This document shows, piece by piece, positions 38,659 through 64,000 of a DNA stretch of 64,000 nt. The notes below the pieces were generated by a model. The model worked only from the letters and a program-made list of their open reading frames with translations, was not told the DNA's origin and did not search any database. How positions within the stretch are numbered: the stretch's first letter is position 1; the number at the start of each line of letters is the position of its first letter. Source of the DNA: Amoebidium appalachense (Eukaryota > Ichthyosporea); contig CAVNZM010000011.1 of assembly GCA_963693365.1 (NCBI GenBank), forward strand, positions 5,022,001 to 5,086,000, read 5' to 3'. Both the position numbers and the translations under genes were made by a program.

Positions 38659-39569
38659 CACCATCAACACTTCAAGTACTCTATCCCACAAATGTGCCCC
38701 CCCCTCCCCCCTTCCCCAGTTACTCCCCGTCCCCGGGTGGACCAAACATTAACACAGAAAAAATAGAAGTCACCCCCCCCCCCCCCCCCCCCCCCTCTCC
38801 TCAACCCCTCTTCCCCCCCCCCCCTTCCATACGCCCTCCATCCGCCCGCCCAACCACTAACACAATCAAGACACACACTCCCCACCAAGACTATCCTATT
38901 GCTCGTACACCTTCATACAACCCTCCCCCATACCCCCCCTCCCCCCCCCCCCCCCCCTCCCTCCCCATCCCCCCCCCCCCCCCCCCCCCGGCCCCCCGCG
39001 CCCCCCCCTCCCCCCAAAAAAAGAAAAAGATAACAAATAAATAAAAAGTGAAAGCAAACTTTCCCAATGTAAGGGCAAATCCGTACCATCTGATTGCACC
39101 ATGCTTGTAGTTGTGTGTGCCCCTGCCCCACCTCTTTCCCTCCTGCCACTCCCCATCATACGACGAGCCATCGGGATAGGTCCTGACACCCATACCATGG
39201 TGCATATCGTTCTTCCACTCTCTGCAAAAGCATGAACACACACCTATCAGAATATGCAACGTTTGTTACTTTGCAGTTGGCAAACCTTTACCTACACATG
39301 CCCTCTTTCTTCACATAAAGTTACAATGTATAACATCCCCCCTCCTTCCACCCCCCTCCACCCCCCAACCCCTCCTTCTGCCCTCTCTCTTCCCCCCCTC
39401 TCCCTCCCCCCTCCCCCCCCCCCCCCCACCCGGCTCTTTCATCTCCACCCAGCAACCTTCTTGATCAAAGCCCAGCCCCCCCGCCTCCCCCCCCCCCCCC
39501 CCGCAAAAAAAAAAAAAATAAAAAAATGCGGGTGACGCACCCACCCACCCACACACAAGCACACACACA

Positions 39570-39608
<39 letters not shown>

Positions 39609-39611
39609 CGT

Positions 39612-39646
<35 letters not shown>

Positions 39647-39874
39647 CACACACAGACACACACAAGCACGCAAGACCGCACGCACACACCACCGTACCAG
39701 GCACACATGCACACACGCACGCACACACGCACGGACGGACACACACATCACCAGTTTGAACCTGATCGTATTAAAGCTTTTCAAAGCTGAGACATCTAAA
39801 TCACAACAAAGGTAGATCTGAAACAAGCACCACTCTTCATAGCATTATCGAAGTTTAGAATAACAGGTTCGTTG

Positions 39875-39916
<42 letters not shown>

Positions 39917-40442
39917 ACGCGCGAGGGTGCTTGTGTGCATTTGCCTGTGTGTTGCTGTGCTCTCTTAAATCATATACATACCCTTTGTACGTTGTCTTAT
40001 CCGCATACGTTTGCTCGCCCATGCCGTTTTTATCGCCTGCCTCCCACTGGCCTACGTATTTTGCCCCCGTGTCGTATGTGAGAACACCGTGACCGTGTTG
40101 CTGGTCTGCCAGCCACTCCCCCTCATAGACGTCACCGTCTTCCCAGTAATACGTACCCTGCGAAAACGTGTGTAAATGCAAAGAATGGCGTGCCGCGTGC
40201 CGATAGAACGATTGTGTATTAAGGCTGCGTCGTGTTTCGAAACGAATGCATATTTTATCTTTTGTCAGAAATGGATTGTGTTCGACACAGTGTATGTGTA
40301 ACCTGGGTTATCGAAATATGTGGATTTGTGCCCGTGCACCTCGTTGCCCTTGCTTGATGTGAGCACGTGTAACATGGTGTTGAGTATATATTGTATGCAA
40401 GCACATGTGCCGGCCGTGTGCACGGGTGTGTTTGTGTTTGTG

Positions 40443-40495
<53 letters not shown>

Positions 40496-41350
40496 CCCAT
40501 GAGTGTGCGCGTGTGCATGTGCGTGTGTACACGTGTGTGTATGTGTGTTCTTGTGTATGCGTGTCGGTTTGTGCACTCTCAAGTACATTCGGATTATTGT
40601 GTGAACTCACGCTTAAGCACCACCCCGCTCTATGAATTTGTGCATCTGGATTCCGCGGATGGTGTGAAAGTTCCGATGCAATTCCCAAGGGACAATGTTA
40701 CTGCTCAAAGCTTTTCTATTTGGGTTTATGATCAACAGGGGAACGTTTGTGTTTTCGTGTAGGTTTGCCTTTGTCATATGTTTGTCCGCCAAAGTCTGGA
40801 ATAGTTGTGAAGTCTTCAGAATGTTTTGAGAAACGACAACCGTCGGATTTGGGTGCGTGTAGCATGCACGGCGAAGACCAATAATGCGTCCAAAAAAAAA
40901 AAGAGAGACTATTCTGACCAGCAGCACGTGTTAGTTTCAGGAGCAGGCAGGCTCCTTGTTCGCCAGAAGTCACAAAACAACTGCCATGGGCAGAGGTGCA
41001 CGCACATGGACGTAGAACAATGCCACGGCCACAAAAGCACACAGGAGATTCAGAAGGGGGGGGGGGGGGGGGAGGAGAGAGGGGGCGAATAAAATACCGG
41101 AAATAATGGGAGAGAAAAAAGGGAAATATACCTGCCCATGTTTTCGATTGTCCTCCCACTGGCCTGCATACTTTGCTCCACTGGGCCACGTTTTTGTGCC
41201 CTGACCCCACTGGTGCCCATTCACCCAGTCTCCCTCGTAGCATTCACCATCATCAAACGTCACTCTTCCTTTTCCGTGGGGCTGACCGTTGGCATCTGCC
41301 TGGCCTACATACTTACCACTATCAAAATGAATTACTGTTTCTTCCGACAT
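32340..41350 (-). CDS. MORN-repeat protein, ~24 repeats
   Basis: Exons in sense order: 41132-41350, 39982-40157, 39087-39221, 38047-38212, 37025-37164, 36457-36619, 35637-35759, 35099-35271, 34573-34649, 33865-33948, 33418-33494, 32933-33049, 32340-32441. Phases agree at all twelve junctions and give 583 residues with an ATG at 41350 and a stop at 32340. Nearly the whole protein is MORN repeats of about 23 residues, pattern Y-x-G-x-W-x-x-G-x-x-x-G-x-G: for example [56 protein letters not shown]. The first repeat starts almost at the N-terminus ([16 protein letters not shown]). The short tail ([17 protein letters not shown]) is not repeat. No kinase, SET or transmembrane domain is attached. 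MORN arrays form extended beta-rich rods that act at membranes or the cytoskeleton and bind proteins or lipids; which applies here is unknown. It is divergently arranged with the carbonic anhydrase gene. Confidence 0.9.
33250..33395. repeat. G-rich intron block in the MORN gene
   Basis: Imperfect G runs adjoin the donor side of exon 33418-33494. Confidence 0.85.
33680..33856. repeat. (GTGCGTGC)n and G-rich block
   Basis: GTGCGTGC units at 33722-33810, then G-rich DNA up to exon 33865-33948. Confidence 0.85.
34101..34333 (-). mobile_element. SINE-like repeat copy D (reference copy)
   Basis: Inside a MORN intron. Read on the minus strand: G/C-run boundary, GGTCGAAACTCGGGTACTGT, GAGGATGGGCTCTGCTTATT, TTGCATTCTGCATCGTGTTA, a CATTCAAACC end, a C run of about 16 and A runs of about 12 and 11. 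The C-then-A tail and the B-box-like GGTCGAAACTC suggest a Pol III-derived SINE. It is nearly identical to copy B. Confidence 0.75.
34860..35076. repeat. C-rich intron block
   Basis: Imperfect poly(C) at 34860-34900, 34959-34998 and 35024-35076, downstream in sense of exon 35099-35271. Confidence 0.85.
35934..36045. repeat. (TG)n-(CG)n microsatellite
   Basis: About 85 bp of TG followed by CGCG variants in a MORN intron. Confidence 0.95.
36770..36945. repeat. G-rich and (GA)n block
   Basis: GA repeat of about 70 bp (36820-36890) between G-rich stretches. Confidence 0.95.
37168..37620. repeat. Poly(G) and imperfect (GT)n
   Basis: G run at 37176-37215, then GA-rich and GT-rich imperfect repeats to 37615. 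Confidence 0.85.
37860..39020. repeat. C-rich and (CA)n intron blocks
   Basis: C-rich DNA at 37865-38035, 38346-38384, 38538-38575, 38698-38825 and 38930-39015, with a CA repeat at 38594-38656. Exon 38047-38212 sits between the first two blocks. Confidence 0.85.
39330..39740. repeat. C-rich, C-A junction, CCCA and CA repeats
   Basis: C-rich DNA at 39335-39428, a C-A junction near 39488-39520, a C run at 39572-39607 and CA-type repeat to 39740. Confidence 0.85.
39875..39930. repeat. (TG)n microsatellite
   Basis: About 38 bp of TG, then GCACGCGC, close to the donor of exon 39982-40157. Confidence 0.9.
40435..40560. repeat. (GT)n compound repeat
   Basis: GT repeat with GCGC and GTAC variants. 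The rest of the intron (40158-41131) is unique sequence except for a G run at 41057-41072. Confidence 0.85.
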
Positions 41351-43346
41351 TTTCTTCTCTTTCGCCTAAAGGAGTGGCCTGTTTTGATCTGGGATGACCC
41401 CTGGGATCTCCAACTCCAACGACTATTCTCAGCGCCAAAAGATCTTCGTTTGAAGAACAGTAAAACTCTTGTGCTCTATACAGCAGCACCCACGCCAACC
41501 TTTTCAACTCTGTTCTCCTTACATCTAATTCAATTTCTTAAAAAACGGAAGCCTCCTTCGAACCAACTTTGTTGTTTTGATAAGGCGCACACTGAGCTGA
41601 TAGGCCGGATGATATGCGTGGAAATGACGCACCAGGCTCGCGCCATTTGATTGGTTTCCAAAGGGTTGCGAAAAGCGCTAAATTGCCTTTTTTAGTAAAC
41701 GTTTGCTTCGGTTTTTAGCAAAATGATCTCCGCGACCCACTGTGTGCCGGATTTCCCTTCCTTAAAAATAAACAATACACGCCAAAAACATCAATTAGAT
41801 ACCTAGTAATGCAACAAGTAAAATAAAAAAGAGTTTCTTTTAAAATTATTGGCTTTTAAGTCTAACTATCTGAGTACGAAATTTTTTTCATAGTCACTTA
41901 GTACATTCACATCTAAAAAATGTTGTGACAACATGTGATTATTATTTTTTTTTTCTGTTGAACGACACGCCTCAGCATATAGGTAGTTTTTGGGGATCAA
42001 AGGTGGTGCGCCTTTCACCAATAGACAAAGGTATAAGTCGTTCTTGTAGCAGGACCACCTAGCGACATCTTGAGCCTGGACGGCGTTCTCTTGGTCTCAG
42101 GCTCTCAGAGCGGCCGCCGGCTGGTAGGGCCGTGGTTGGGGATGCAGCTTTTGCTCTTGGAACGAGGATCTACTATAGTTTTTTTACCTAGGTTGCATAG
42201 ATGCTCATATGAATTGAGTCTCTCTAATGCATGCAGATGCACATGCCCCTGCAACAACAAAGATAACGTCATACAACTCAAGAATAAATTATTGTTACTT
42301 ATGTATGCCTTTATCCATTGGCCTCCTAGGCCTCAAGCCTCTAGCACTTCCTGCAGCCTCACGCGTACCCGTGATACCTGTATCAATATCAACGCTTACC
42401 CGTGGATACAACGATAGGCTATTGTGCTATTTCATGTTATAACATGCAGGGGTTGCTGTTGTGTTGCTCAACCCCATGGCCAACGGGAAAGTTATTAATT
42501 CGCTCTTAGATGTCCGATGCTCATGAGGTGTACATACTTGTAGCAAGCTTGAGTTTTAAAGTGAAATATTCCAAACAGTAGGCTTCACTATATTATATGA
42601 AGGCTCACATGCACTCTTTTGAATACACTGTTTTTTTTTTTGTGTGGCAACGGTGCATGTGGGGCTCGACCCCAGTCATGTTTGAAGCAGTTCACGGCCG
42701 TCATCAGTGTACATCGTCGACGCATGCACATGCGCAAGGTCACAACCGCTTGTTTCTTCCTCTAACTTTGTATGTTTTTGCCCTCTTGTTCTTATTAAAG
42801 CTTTGTATTCTGTATTGACCAAGACCGGCCTATAGGTTTGACGTTGGGTGATTGTTTTCTTTGTTTTTTTCTCGTGCCTTCGTCTTGGCGTTCGTTTGCC
42901 TTTCATTTTCCTATAAAAGCGAGCTTTTGTTAGCCTTTCATAACACTTTCTTTTCTTTCTTCCTGTGTCTTTTTCAACTGAGGCCTCCCTCCCTCTTTGG
43001 TCTCTTTCCCGGGCCGCTCAGGGGCCGTGCCGCCGGGGGCCCGGGGGCCAATCAGGGGCAGACTGACGTCGACCCAACCAGTGCTCACTTACCGCTTGCT
43101 TTTCTCAAAAACATGAATTAAAATTGTAACATTTTCAAATAGTCGAATGTAACAAACACCAGCCCGTTGACCTGCAAGTTAGAACTTTCGATAATAAATG
43201 CGATATATGTTTCGACGCGCCAACCCCTTCATAAAAGTCATGATGGAGGCAAATTTTTCCTAAAGCCTTTTGCCTCGTCCACTCGTCCACTGTTTGATTT
43301 GCGAACTCTACCTTTCCTTTTTTTTGCCCCCTGACCTACACTTGCC
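41351..43346. other. Divergent intergenic region (MORN / carbonic anhydrase)
   Basis: About 2 kb without microsatellites, unlike the rest of the window. CCAAT-type boxes are present (ATTGG near 41650, CCAAT near 43047), with a GC-rich block near 43010-43055 about 300 bp before the carbonic anhydrase start and a CT-rich stretch near 42850-42980. It should hold both promoters. No further gene is seen. Confidence 0.5.
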
Positions 43347-44073
43347 ATGTTCGCCCTTCGCACTACCATTTCTTCTAACACTCGCGCTGCTCTCACGCGC
43401 ACAATAACGACAATGGGCACCCGTGCGTATTCCTTGTACTCCCTCGATGGGGCAACCCCCGAACTCCCTGAGAGCGGGGATTACTGGATTGCTCCAAACG
43501 CAGCTGTTATGGGGCACGTGAAGATGGGAAAGGATACGAGTGTTTGGTGGAACGCTACTCTGCGTGGTGACAACGCTCTGATTACGGTGGGAGATGGAAC
43601 CAACATTCAAGATGGATCAGTGGTTCACACAGGTAAATGTCTTTTTTTGCTGTCTGTCTGAATATGCTCAAATACTTCCCTCCTTAGGTCCTCGGGGGGG
43701 GGGGGGGGGGGATAAATTAAGTTAAAAAATATGAAGTACACAGTCACGACGGACAACACAATGCAAACTTTACATATGCATCCGCAGCAGAGCAACATCC
43801 TTTCCGGCAGGGGGGAGGGGAGGGGGCGGGGGGAGGGGAAGGTGTCACTGAGGAGAAGTGGAGGAAACGGGGAGGGAGCAATGATGGAAGTCTCCGTGAG
43901 GAGGGATTTTAAACGTTGCCTGTTGGAAAACTCCGACATGGTGAACTTATGGACTAAAGGATATTGAAGTAGCAGAGCAGATTAAACGAAGGTGTGCGCA
44001 TTAATTGGAAACCCTTGTCTTTATGAGCACCTGGTACACATGATACGGTTTAGACATATACCGAGAACAGTGT

Positions 44074-44118
<45 letters not shown>

Positions 44119-44773
44119 GAGAGAAGGGGGGAGAGGGGGGGGGGATAGAGAGCACTGGAAAACCGGTTTCAGAGCCATCCAAACTGTTGCGGCTGCCCCT
44201 CTCCCCCTCTTACATCCCTAACACCTTGGCCTCCTTTTCCGCGCCTCCCCCCACCCCCCCTCCCACCTCCCACACCTTCTTCCTTTTCCCCCCCGGGGTT
44301 TTCTCAGTAATCCTTCCACATTCTGCCCTCCCCCCCCCCCCCCCCCCCCTCCCCCTTCTTCCTAATCCCGTTTACTTTCACTGCCTTAATCGATATTACT
44401 ACTTTCACGTATGATGATCCTAATTTGGGAACGGTTCACAGATGTGAATGTCCCTGTGACCATCGGCAAAAACGTAACAGTCGGTCATCTTGTGATGCTC
44501 CACGGGTGCGAGATCGGCGACAACTCTCTAATCGGTATTGGTAGCGTAATCCTTAACAACGTCAAGATCGGAAAGAATTGCATCATCGGTGCAAACACGC
44601 TCATTTCCGAAAACAAGGTTATCCCGGACAATTCGCTGGTAATGGGATCCCCCGGGAAGGTGGTGAAACAGGTAACTGCCGATCAGGAGGTCATGTTGCA
44701 GAAGTCGGCAGAATTGTACATTGCGAATTACAAGAGGTTCAAACAGAACCTGAAGCCCGTAGAGCAGAAATAG
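43347..44773 (+). CDS. Gamma-class carbonic anhydrase, probably mitochondrial
   Basis: Two exons, 43347-43632 and 44442-44773, join in phase 1 to give 205 residues. Residues about 37-205 form the left-handed beta-helix of the gamma-carbonic anhydrase/hexapeptide family: [46 protein letters not shown], then [20 protein letters not shown] and GMGS/GIGS-type turns. The three metal-ligand histidines of the family are visible in VVHT, VGH and [14 protein letters not shown] carries the Arg and Asp of the trimer interface. The first ~25 residues are rich in Arg, Ser and Thr with no acidic residues ([20 protein letters not shown]), like a mitochondrial transit peptide. A second ATG at codon 23 could give a cytosolic form. 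The family hydrates CO2; the bacterial YrdA-like sublineage is often poorly active. The intron holds a SINE fragment, GT, G and C runs. Confidence 0.9.
43690..43815 (-). mobile_element. SINE-like repeat copy E (fragment)
   Basis: In the carbonic anhydrase intron. A G run is followed by TATGAAGTACACAGTCACGA and GGACAACACAATGCAAAC, matching the 3' half of the family on its minus strand. Confidence 0.55.
44070..44352. repeat. (GT)n, G-rich and C-rich tracts
   Basis: GT repeat at 44072-44118, G-rich DNA to 44145 and C runs at 44250-44350 in the carbonic anhydrase intron. Confidence 0.9.
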
Positions 44774-45625
44774 GTGTGTGTGCGGGTGGGTGTGTGTGCA
44801 TGTGCATGTGTGCGTGTTACACGTTAGGAAATACAACATCTACCATATGATAGATAAACAAAGTTAACTGCGGATATGCAAAAATGAACATGCAAAAAGA
44901 GACGTTAACCGTAAGCGCTATGTAGTGAGCGCCCACCCTGATGTTGTACACAGATAAATGCTATGATTTGATTGAATGAGGACGTGGCCATATTTCGGAG
45001 ATATGTAGTTGTATTTGACAACATCAGGACCCCACATTCCTTTACGGAATTCCTTTCATTCCTCCACTTCTCATATCATTGGGACCCGCCGGTGTTATGA
45101 TAATAGGGTGGGGAGGGGAAGGGGGGGGGGGGGAGGGGGGAATCTGCTGGAAGACGATTTGGGTGTGGGCAAATAGTGCCAGGAGGAAGTTTTTGGTATG
45201 GCTACTTTCGTATTTCATTTAATTGCAGCGCACTTACTTAGGAAAAAACCACATTCGTTCGTTCCATATGTACATATACCCGTTGTGACTGGTGATCATG
45301 ACGACATAAATGCAGGCTTCTATGACTGGTTTAAAAAACGGCATATGGTGTGTTATGAACAAATGCATCGATCTGTTTATGTTCACATACAAAAATCAAC
45401 GTGAAACATATAAGGTAAGTGTGTCATTCCATCAAACCTGCATCGCTTTAACTGTAAACTGGTATGCATATGTACAACCTGTACATTACCAGTTCTCATG
45501 CTTGCCTGGTGGTATCATCTTGTATCTACCCTTACGGATTACGGATTATGCATTATGTATTGGTGCATGTTATAACCGCTGTTCATTAATCAGGAGTCAT
45601 GGGGCGAGTGGCCGAGCGAGACCGA

Positions 45626-45710
45626 AGTTATTTCGGCGAGCCGTCGGTTATTTCGGCGAGCCGATAGGCGAGCCAAAATAATCGACAAGGCGAGCCGAAA
45701 TAACGAGGTC
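45626..45710. repeat. Cluster of TTATTTCGGCGAGCC motifs, both orientations
   Basis: GTTATTTCGGCGAGCCG occurs twice in direct orientation and as AGGCGAGCCGAAATAAC in inverse. Origin and role unknown. Confidence 0.7.
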
Positions 45711-45854
45711 GAGCGAGGACACGAGCCGACATGATCCGGTTACGATATGACCCATAAAGATTTAGCATTCACTTTATTGATACATTATGCAAACTTTAAC
45801 TCGGTTATTTGATTCATATATCATTACATTCACATTTCAGGCTCATTTTCCTTT

Positions 45855-45960
45855 GATTGGCTAGCAGCGCACTCACCCATTAACCCGGTTATTCGATTCC
45901 TCTAACCCAATAGAAATGTCCATAGCCTGGTTATTTCGGTGAGTGCGCTCTAGGCCAATC
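45855..45960. repeat. Foldback with ~22-bp near-perfect inverted arms
   Basis: GATTGGCTAGCAGCGCACTC at 45855 pairs with GAGTGCGCTCTAGGCCAATC ending at 45960. Each arm carries a CCAAT box. Could be a small foldback element. Confidence 0.7.
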
Positions 45961-46444
45961 ACGGCAAGACTAACTGAAGTTAAAGGTCGTGTCGTCATCC
46001 AATCAGATCACACCCCGACGCTCGGAATATCGTAACCTATCACATTATGATAGTCGATTTTGTCATTTATCCATGGCCTGGTCTTGCTGTAAACAAAATT
46101 AAAAAAAAAGAAATCTCACTCCACACATCTTCACATTTCGATACAGACAATCATTAAATCAGACATCATATTTACGCCAACCGCGAATCAATGCCAACTT
46201 CAACGTCCAGTTATCGAAAATCAAATGCAGGTCGGCAATTTACCTATTCGCATGCCTCTCTGACTCAGGAAAAGTGCCCAAAAGCAGCTCGCGCGCGTGC
46301 AGATGCAATATTAATCAACTAAATAAAAAGTGAATAATTTTCCTCCTTTTCTTGTTGTTTCATAACATTGCATGTGCACATCGTATTCGTACGCTTGTTA
46401 AATGTGCGGAAGGGTTGTGGTGGAGGTCTGAGGCGGGCAGCCGC

Positions 46445-46445
<1 letters not shown>

Positions 46446-46517
<72 letters not shown>

Positions 46518-46587
46518 CAAACGGGTGGAGAGGGGGGGGGGGGAGAGGAGGGGGGGGGGGGGGGGGAGAGAGAGAGAGAGAGAGAGT
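46446..46587. repeat. (TG)n, poly(G), (GA)n cluster
   Basis: TG repeat of about 65 bp, G-rich block and a short GA repeat just downstream of the FHA gene stop. Confidence 0.95.
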
Positions 46588-46684
46588 GGATAAATATAGC
46601 CACAGGAGCCGGCTACACAGCGCGTGCGTGCAGCAGTAGGAGGCACATAAACATGTGGGCAACTCTCGAGGTCATCCTGGGCTT

Positions 46685-62305
<15,621 letters not shown>

Positions 62306-64000
62306 TTTTACTATAACAATGTTAGATGACTACTTATAAGTAACGAGATCTTATTACACCAGAAACTCAAACTGGGAAAGACAAGGGTAAAAAAATTATG
62401 TGGATTAAAGGGTTTGAACGTTAACTTTGGTGCAGCTCATAGTGAAGCGGTTAACAGATAAACAGCGTATATAACGTAGAACAATTAGGAATGAACTTGT
62501 GAGTGGTAGCGTGAAAATAAACCCGTTCTCCTGCCTTGTTCCTAGTCCATCGAGTTCAGTTACCAGGTTAATCGTTCAGGAAAAATTGTGAATGATCAGC
62601 AGTTTACCATGTGACTTGCCTTAAAGGGTTGAGTAGGGGATAGTATCCTTGTGTGAATTCGCAGCCCAAATAAGTTTCAAGGCTTATGTATTTGTATGTC
62701 TGTATAAAGTCTTTTACATCTTATAAAGTTGCAATTGATATAAGAAAGGATATATTATTCGGGTTGCGTCACCCGGTTGACTGACACATATGGCGCGCAG
62801 CTTACTCGCGCGCGAGCCGCTACACCAGTTGTCATCTAAAAATAGAATGGTGCGCTTTCAGCCAATGGAAAACAGGATAAATCACGAAGCGCGAGCCTCG
62901 GACACCGGCAGGCGGAGTTTGTTGTCCACTATTTAGGTCATTATTGGGCAAGAACTTGAATACAATTACTTTGATTTGAAATAGCCTATATACATCCGTA
63001 CTGAATCAAAATGCTTCACACAGTTGTCATTAATAATAGCTCCTAAAGAGATTTATAGAGGTCTGACTATGAAGCTGACTGATAACTTAGATAAGCTATA
63101 CTCGGGCAGCACGGCAACCAATAAGACACTTACAGCCTATCGATTGGATTGTTCAAGAAGAAGTATGCCATATTTGGACAAATCAAAAGCTTCTGAGGAG
63201 GGTCTTGTTACAAATCCCCACCGCTTAGGTGATACAATTTCATATTCAGAAATCTTGTATAAAGTTGTAATTTGAAGTCTTGATTCATAGTACCCCCCTT
63301 GACCATAAACAGCTCATGACTTCAGGACTTGGCAAGTTGGCAAGTTTTGACAGCTTGTTTCAGCTCTGTTAGCTTCCAAGTTTTGTGACATGTGATATCC
63401 CAATAACAACTCCAGCAGATTAGTCTAGACACTATCCTTGTTCACACACGAATTAGCAGAACACAGCTTGAATACGGCTTAGGCCTCTCATCGCCCTAGC
63501 GGAATCAGCATTGGGTAAAACACACTTTTTCATGACAGGGTCTTGAACACACATCAATCAGCGTACATACAAACATTAACGCGAAAAATGGCCGATAATT
63601 TCCAAAGACATGCCGAGACAAGGCAGTCTACCAACAGTACACATGGAAAGCAAAAGGCCCCCCTACAGGAGACACACTCAAGTACCCGCTTCAAGCTACA
63701 TCACACGTACGTGTAGCTTTATATTTCCTTCTCTTGAGAATTTTCCCAAATCAATCTTCCTTTGCCGTTTGTCTTTACCAGAAAAGAAAGAGATAAATAA
63801 TAAAAGGAACTTGCAAACACTACACGTACACTGGCATGCACACACACACACACACACATGCACACGCCTTTTTGCCCCAAACCGACCAGCACCACACCCC
63901 TCACCACATACGTTTTTGCTTGTACGAGTCATCAGGAAGATGAAGAGAGGAAAAGCCTAAAAAATACACGCGCACTCACATACGCACACACATGCACCTG
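62306..64000. other. Upstream region of the FHA gene
   Basis: Mostly AT-rich unique sequence that should include the FHA gene promoter. A GC patch with GCGCGCGAG and an AGCCAATGG CCAAT box lie at 62790-62870. TATAAAGTCTTTTACATCTT (62703) and TATAAAGTTGTAATTTGAAG (63258) are weakly alike. An 83-codon frame at 63024 resembles no family I know. A short CA repeat is at 63840-63860. Confidence 0.5.

Larger units (their letters stand above)
44774..46684. other. Convergent intergenic region
   Basis: Lies between the carbonic anhydrase stop and the FHA gene stop. Mostly unique sequence, with a G-rich patch at 45115-45140, clustered TTATTTCGGCGAGCC motifs (45626-45705), a foldback at 45855-45960, and a GT, G and GA cluster at 46446-46587. 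No gene is recognised; a 68-codon frame at 45198 has no family resemblance. Confidence 0.55.

Noticed and set aside
45198-45404. 68-codon plus-strand frame after the carbonic anhydrase gene
   Set aside because: No motif and no homologue recalled; probably chance.
63024-63275. 83-codon plus-strand frame upstream of the FHA gene
   Set aside because: No recognisable family, codon pattern or splice context; left as unique sequence.

Overview
The window is eukaryotic. Four split protein genes with GT-AG introns can be assembled across it with consistent reading phase at nearly every junction. Exons are mostly 30-180 bp and lie in introns of up to a few kilobases. The introns are crowded with (CA)n/(TG)n, (GA)n and (ACGC)n microsatellites and homopolymer G or C runs, the longest about 80 bases. 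The organism cannot be named from the sequence. A bacterial-type gamma carbonic anhydrase with a mitochondrial-like leader, a long MORN-repeat protein, RGS domains, globins and a SLMAP-like FHA protein suggest a protist-grade eukaryote, possibly outside fungi and animals. This placement is inference.

Layout. Positions 402-26043 (minus strand) hold a multidomain gene that runs off the left edge: RGS - globin - RGS - globin - RGS - globin - start of a fourth RGS, from at least 27 exons. This is the most unusual object in the window. A tRNA-Ser(AGA) gene lies inside one of its introns on the other strand. From 26.0 to 32.3 kb is intergenic DNA carrying a 5'-truncated LINE-type reverse transcriptase (28.1-30.4 kb). 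A 13-exon MORN-repeat gene occupies 32340-41350 (minus). It is divergent from a two-exon gamma carbonic anhydrase gene (43347-44773, plus). A 13-exon FHA/coiled-coil gene resembling SLMAP of the STRIPAK complex occupies 46685-62305 (minus). Its introns contain a second, broken retroelement with an 83-bp internal inversion, a 442-bp inverted repeat bracketing one exon, a TTAA-flanked MITE-like element and a 44-bp tandem array.

Recurring structure. A dispersed SINE-like family of about 170-300 bp, ending in poly(C)-poly(A) on its own strand, occurs at least eight times; many T(n)G(n) junctions may be its tails. In several introns short tandem duplications start exactly at a splice site and copy part of the exon or splice signal. 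In others a (GT)n or (CA)n array itself supplies the donor or acceptor. Together these suggest introns that grow by local slippage or duplication at exon edges.

No functional link among the four host genes is evident. The RGS-globin gene suggests coupling of a gas, redox or haem signal to G-protein signalling; the FHA gene suggests a phosphopeptide-binding scaffold; the MORN gene suggests a membrane or cytoskeletal scaffold; the carbonic anhydrase suggests an organellar enzyme. Exon coordinates were derived by hand from splice signals and phase. One exon of the third globin was not placed with confidence.
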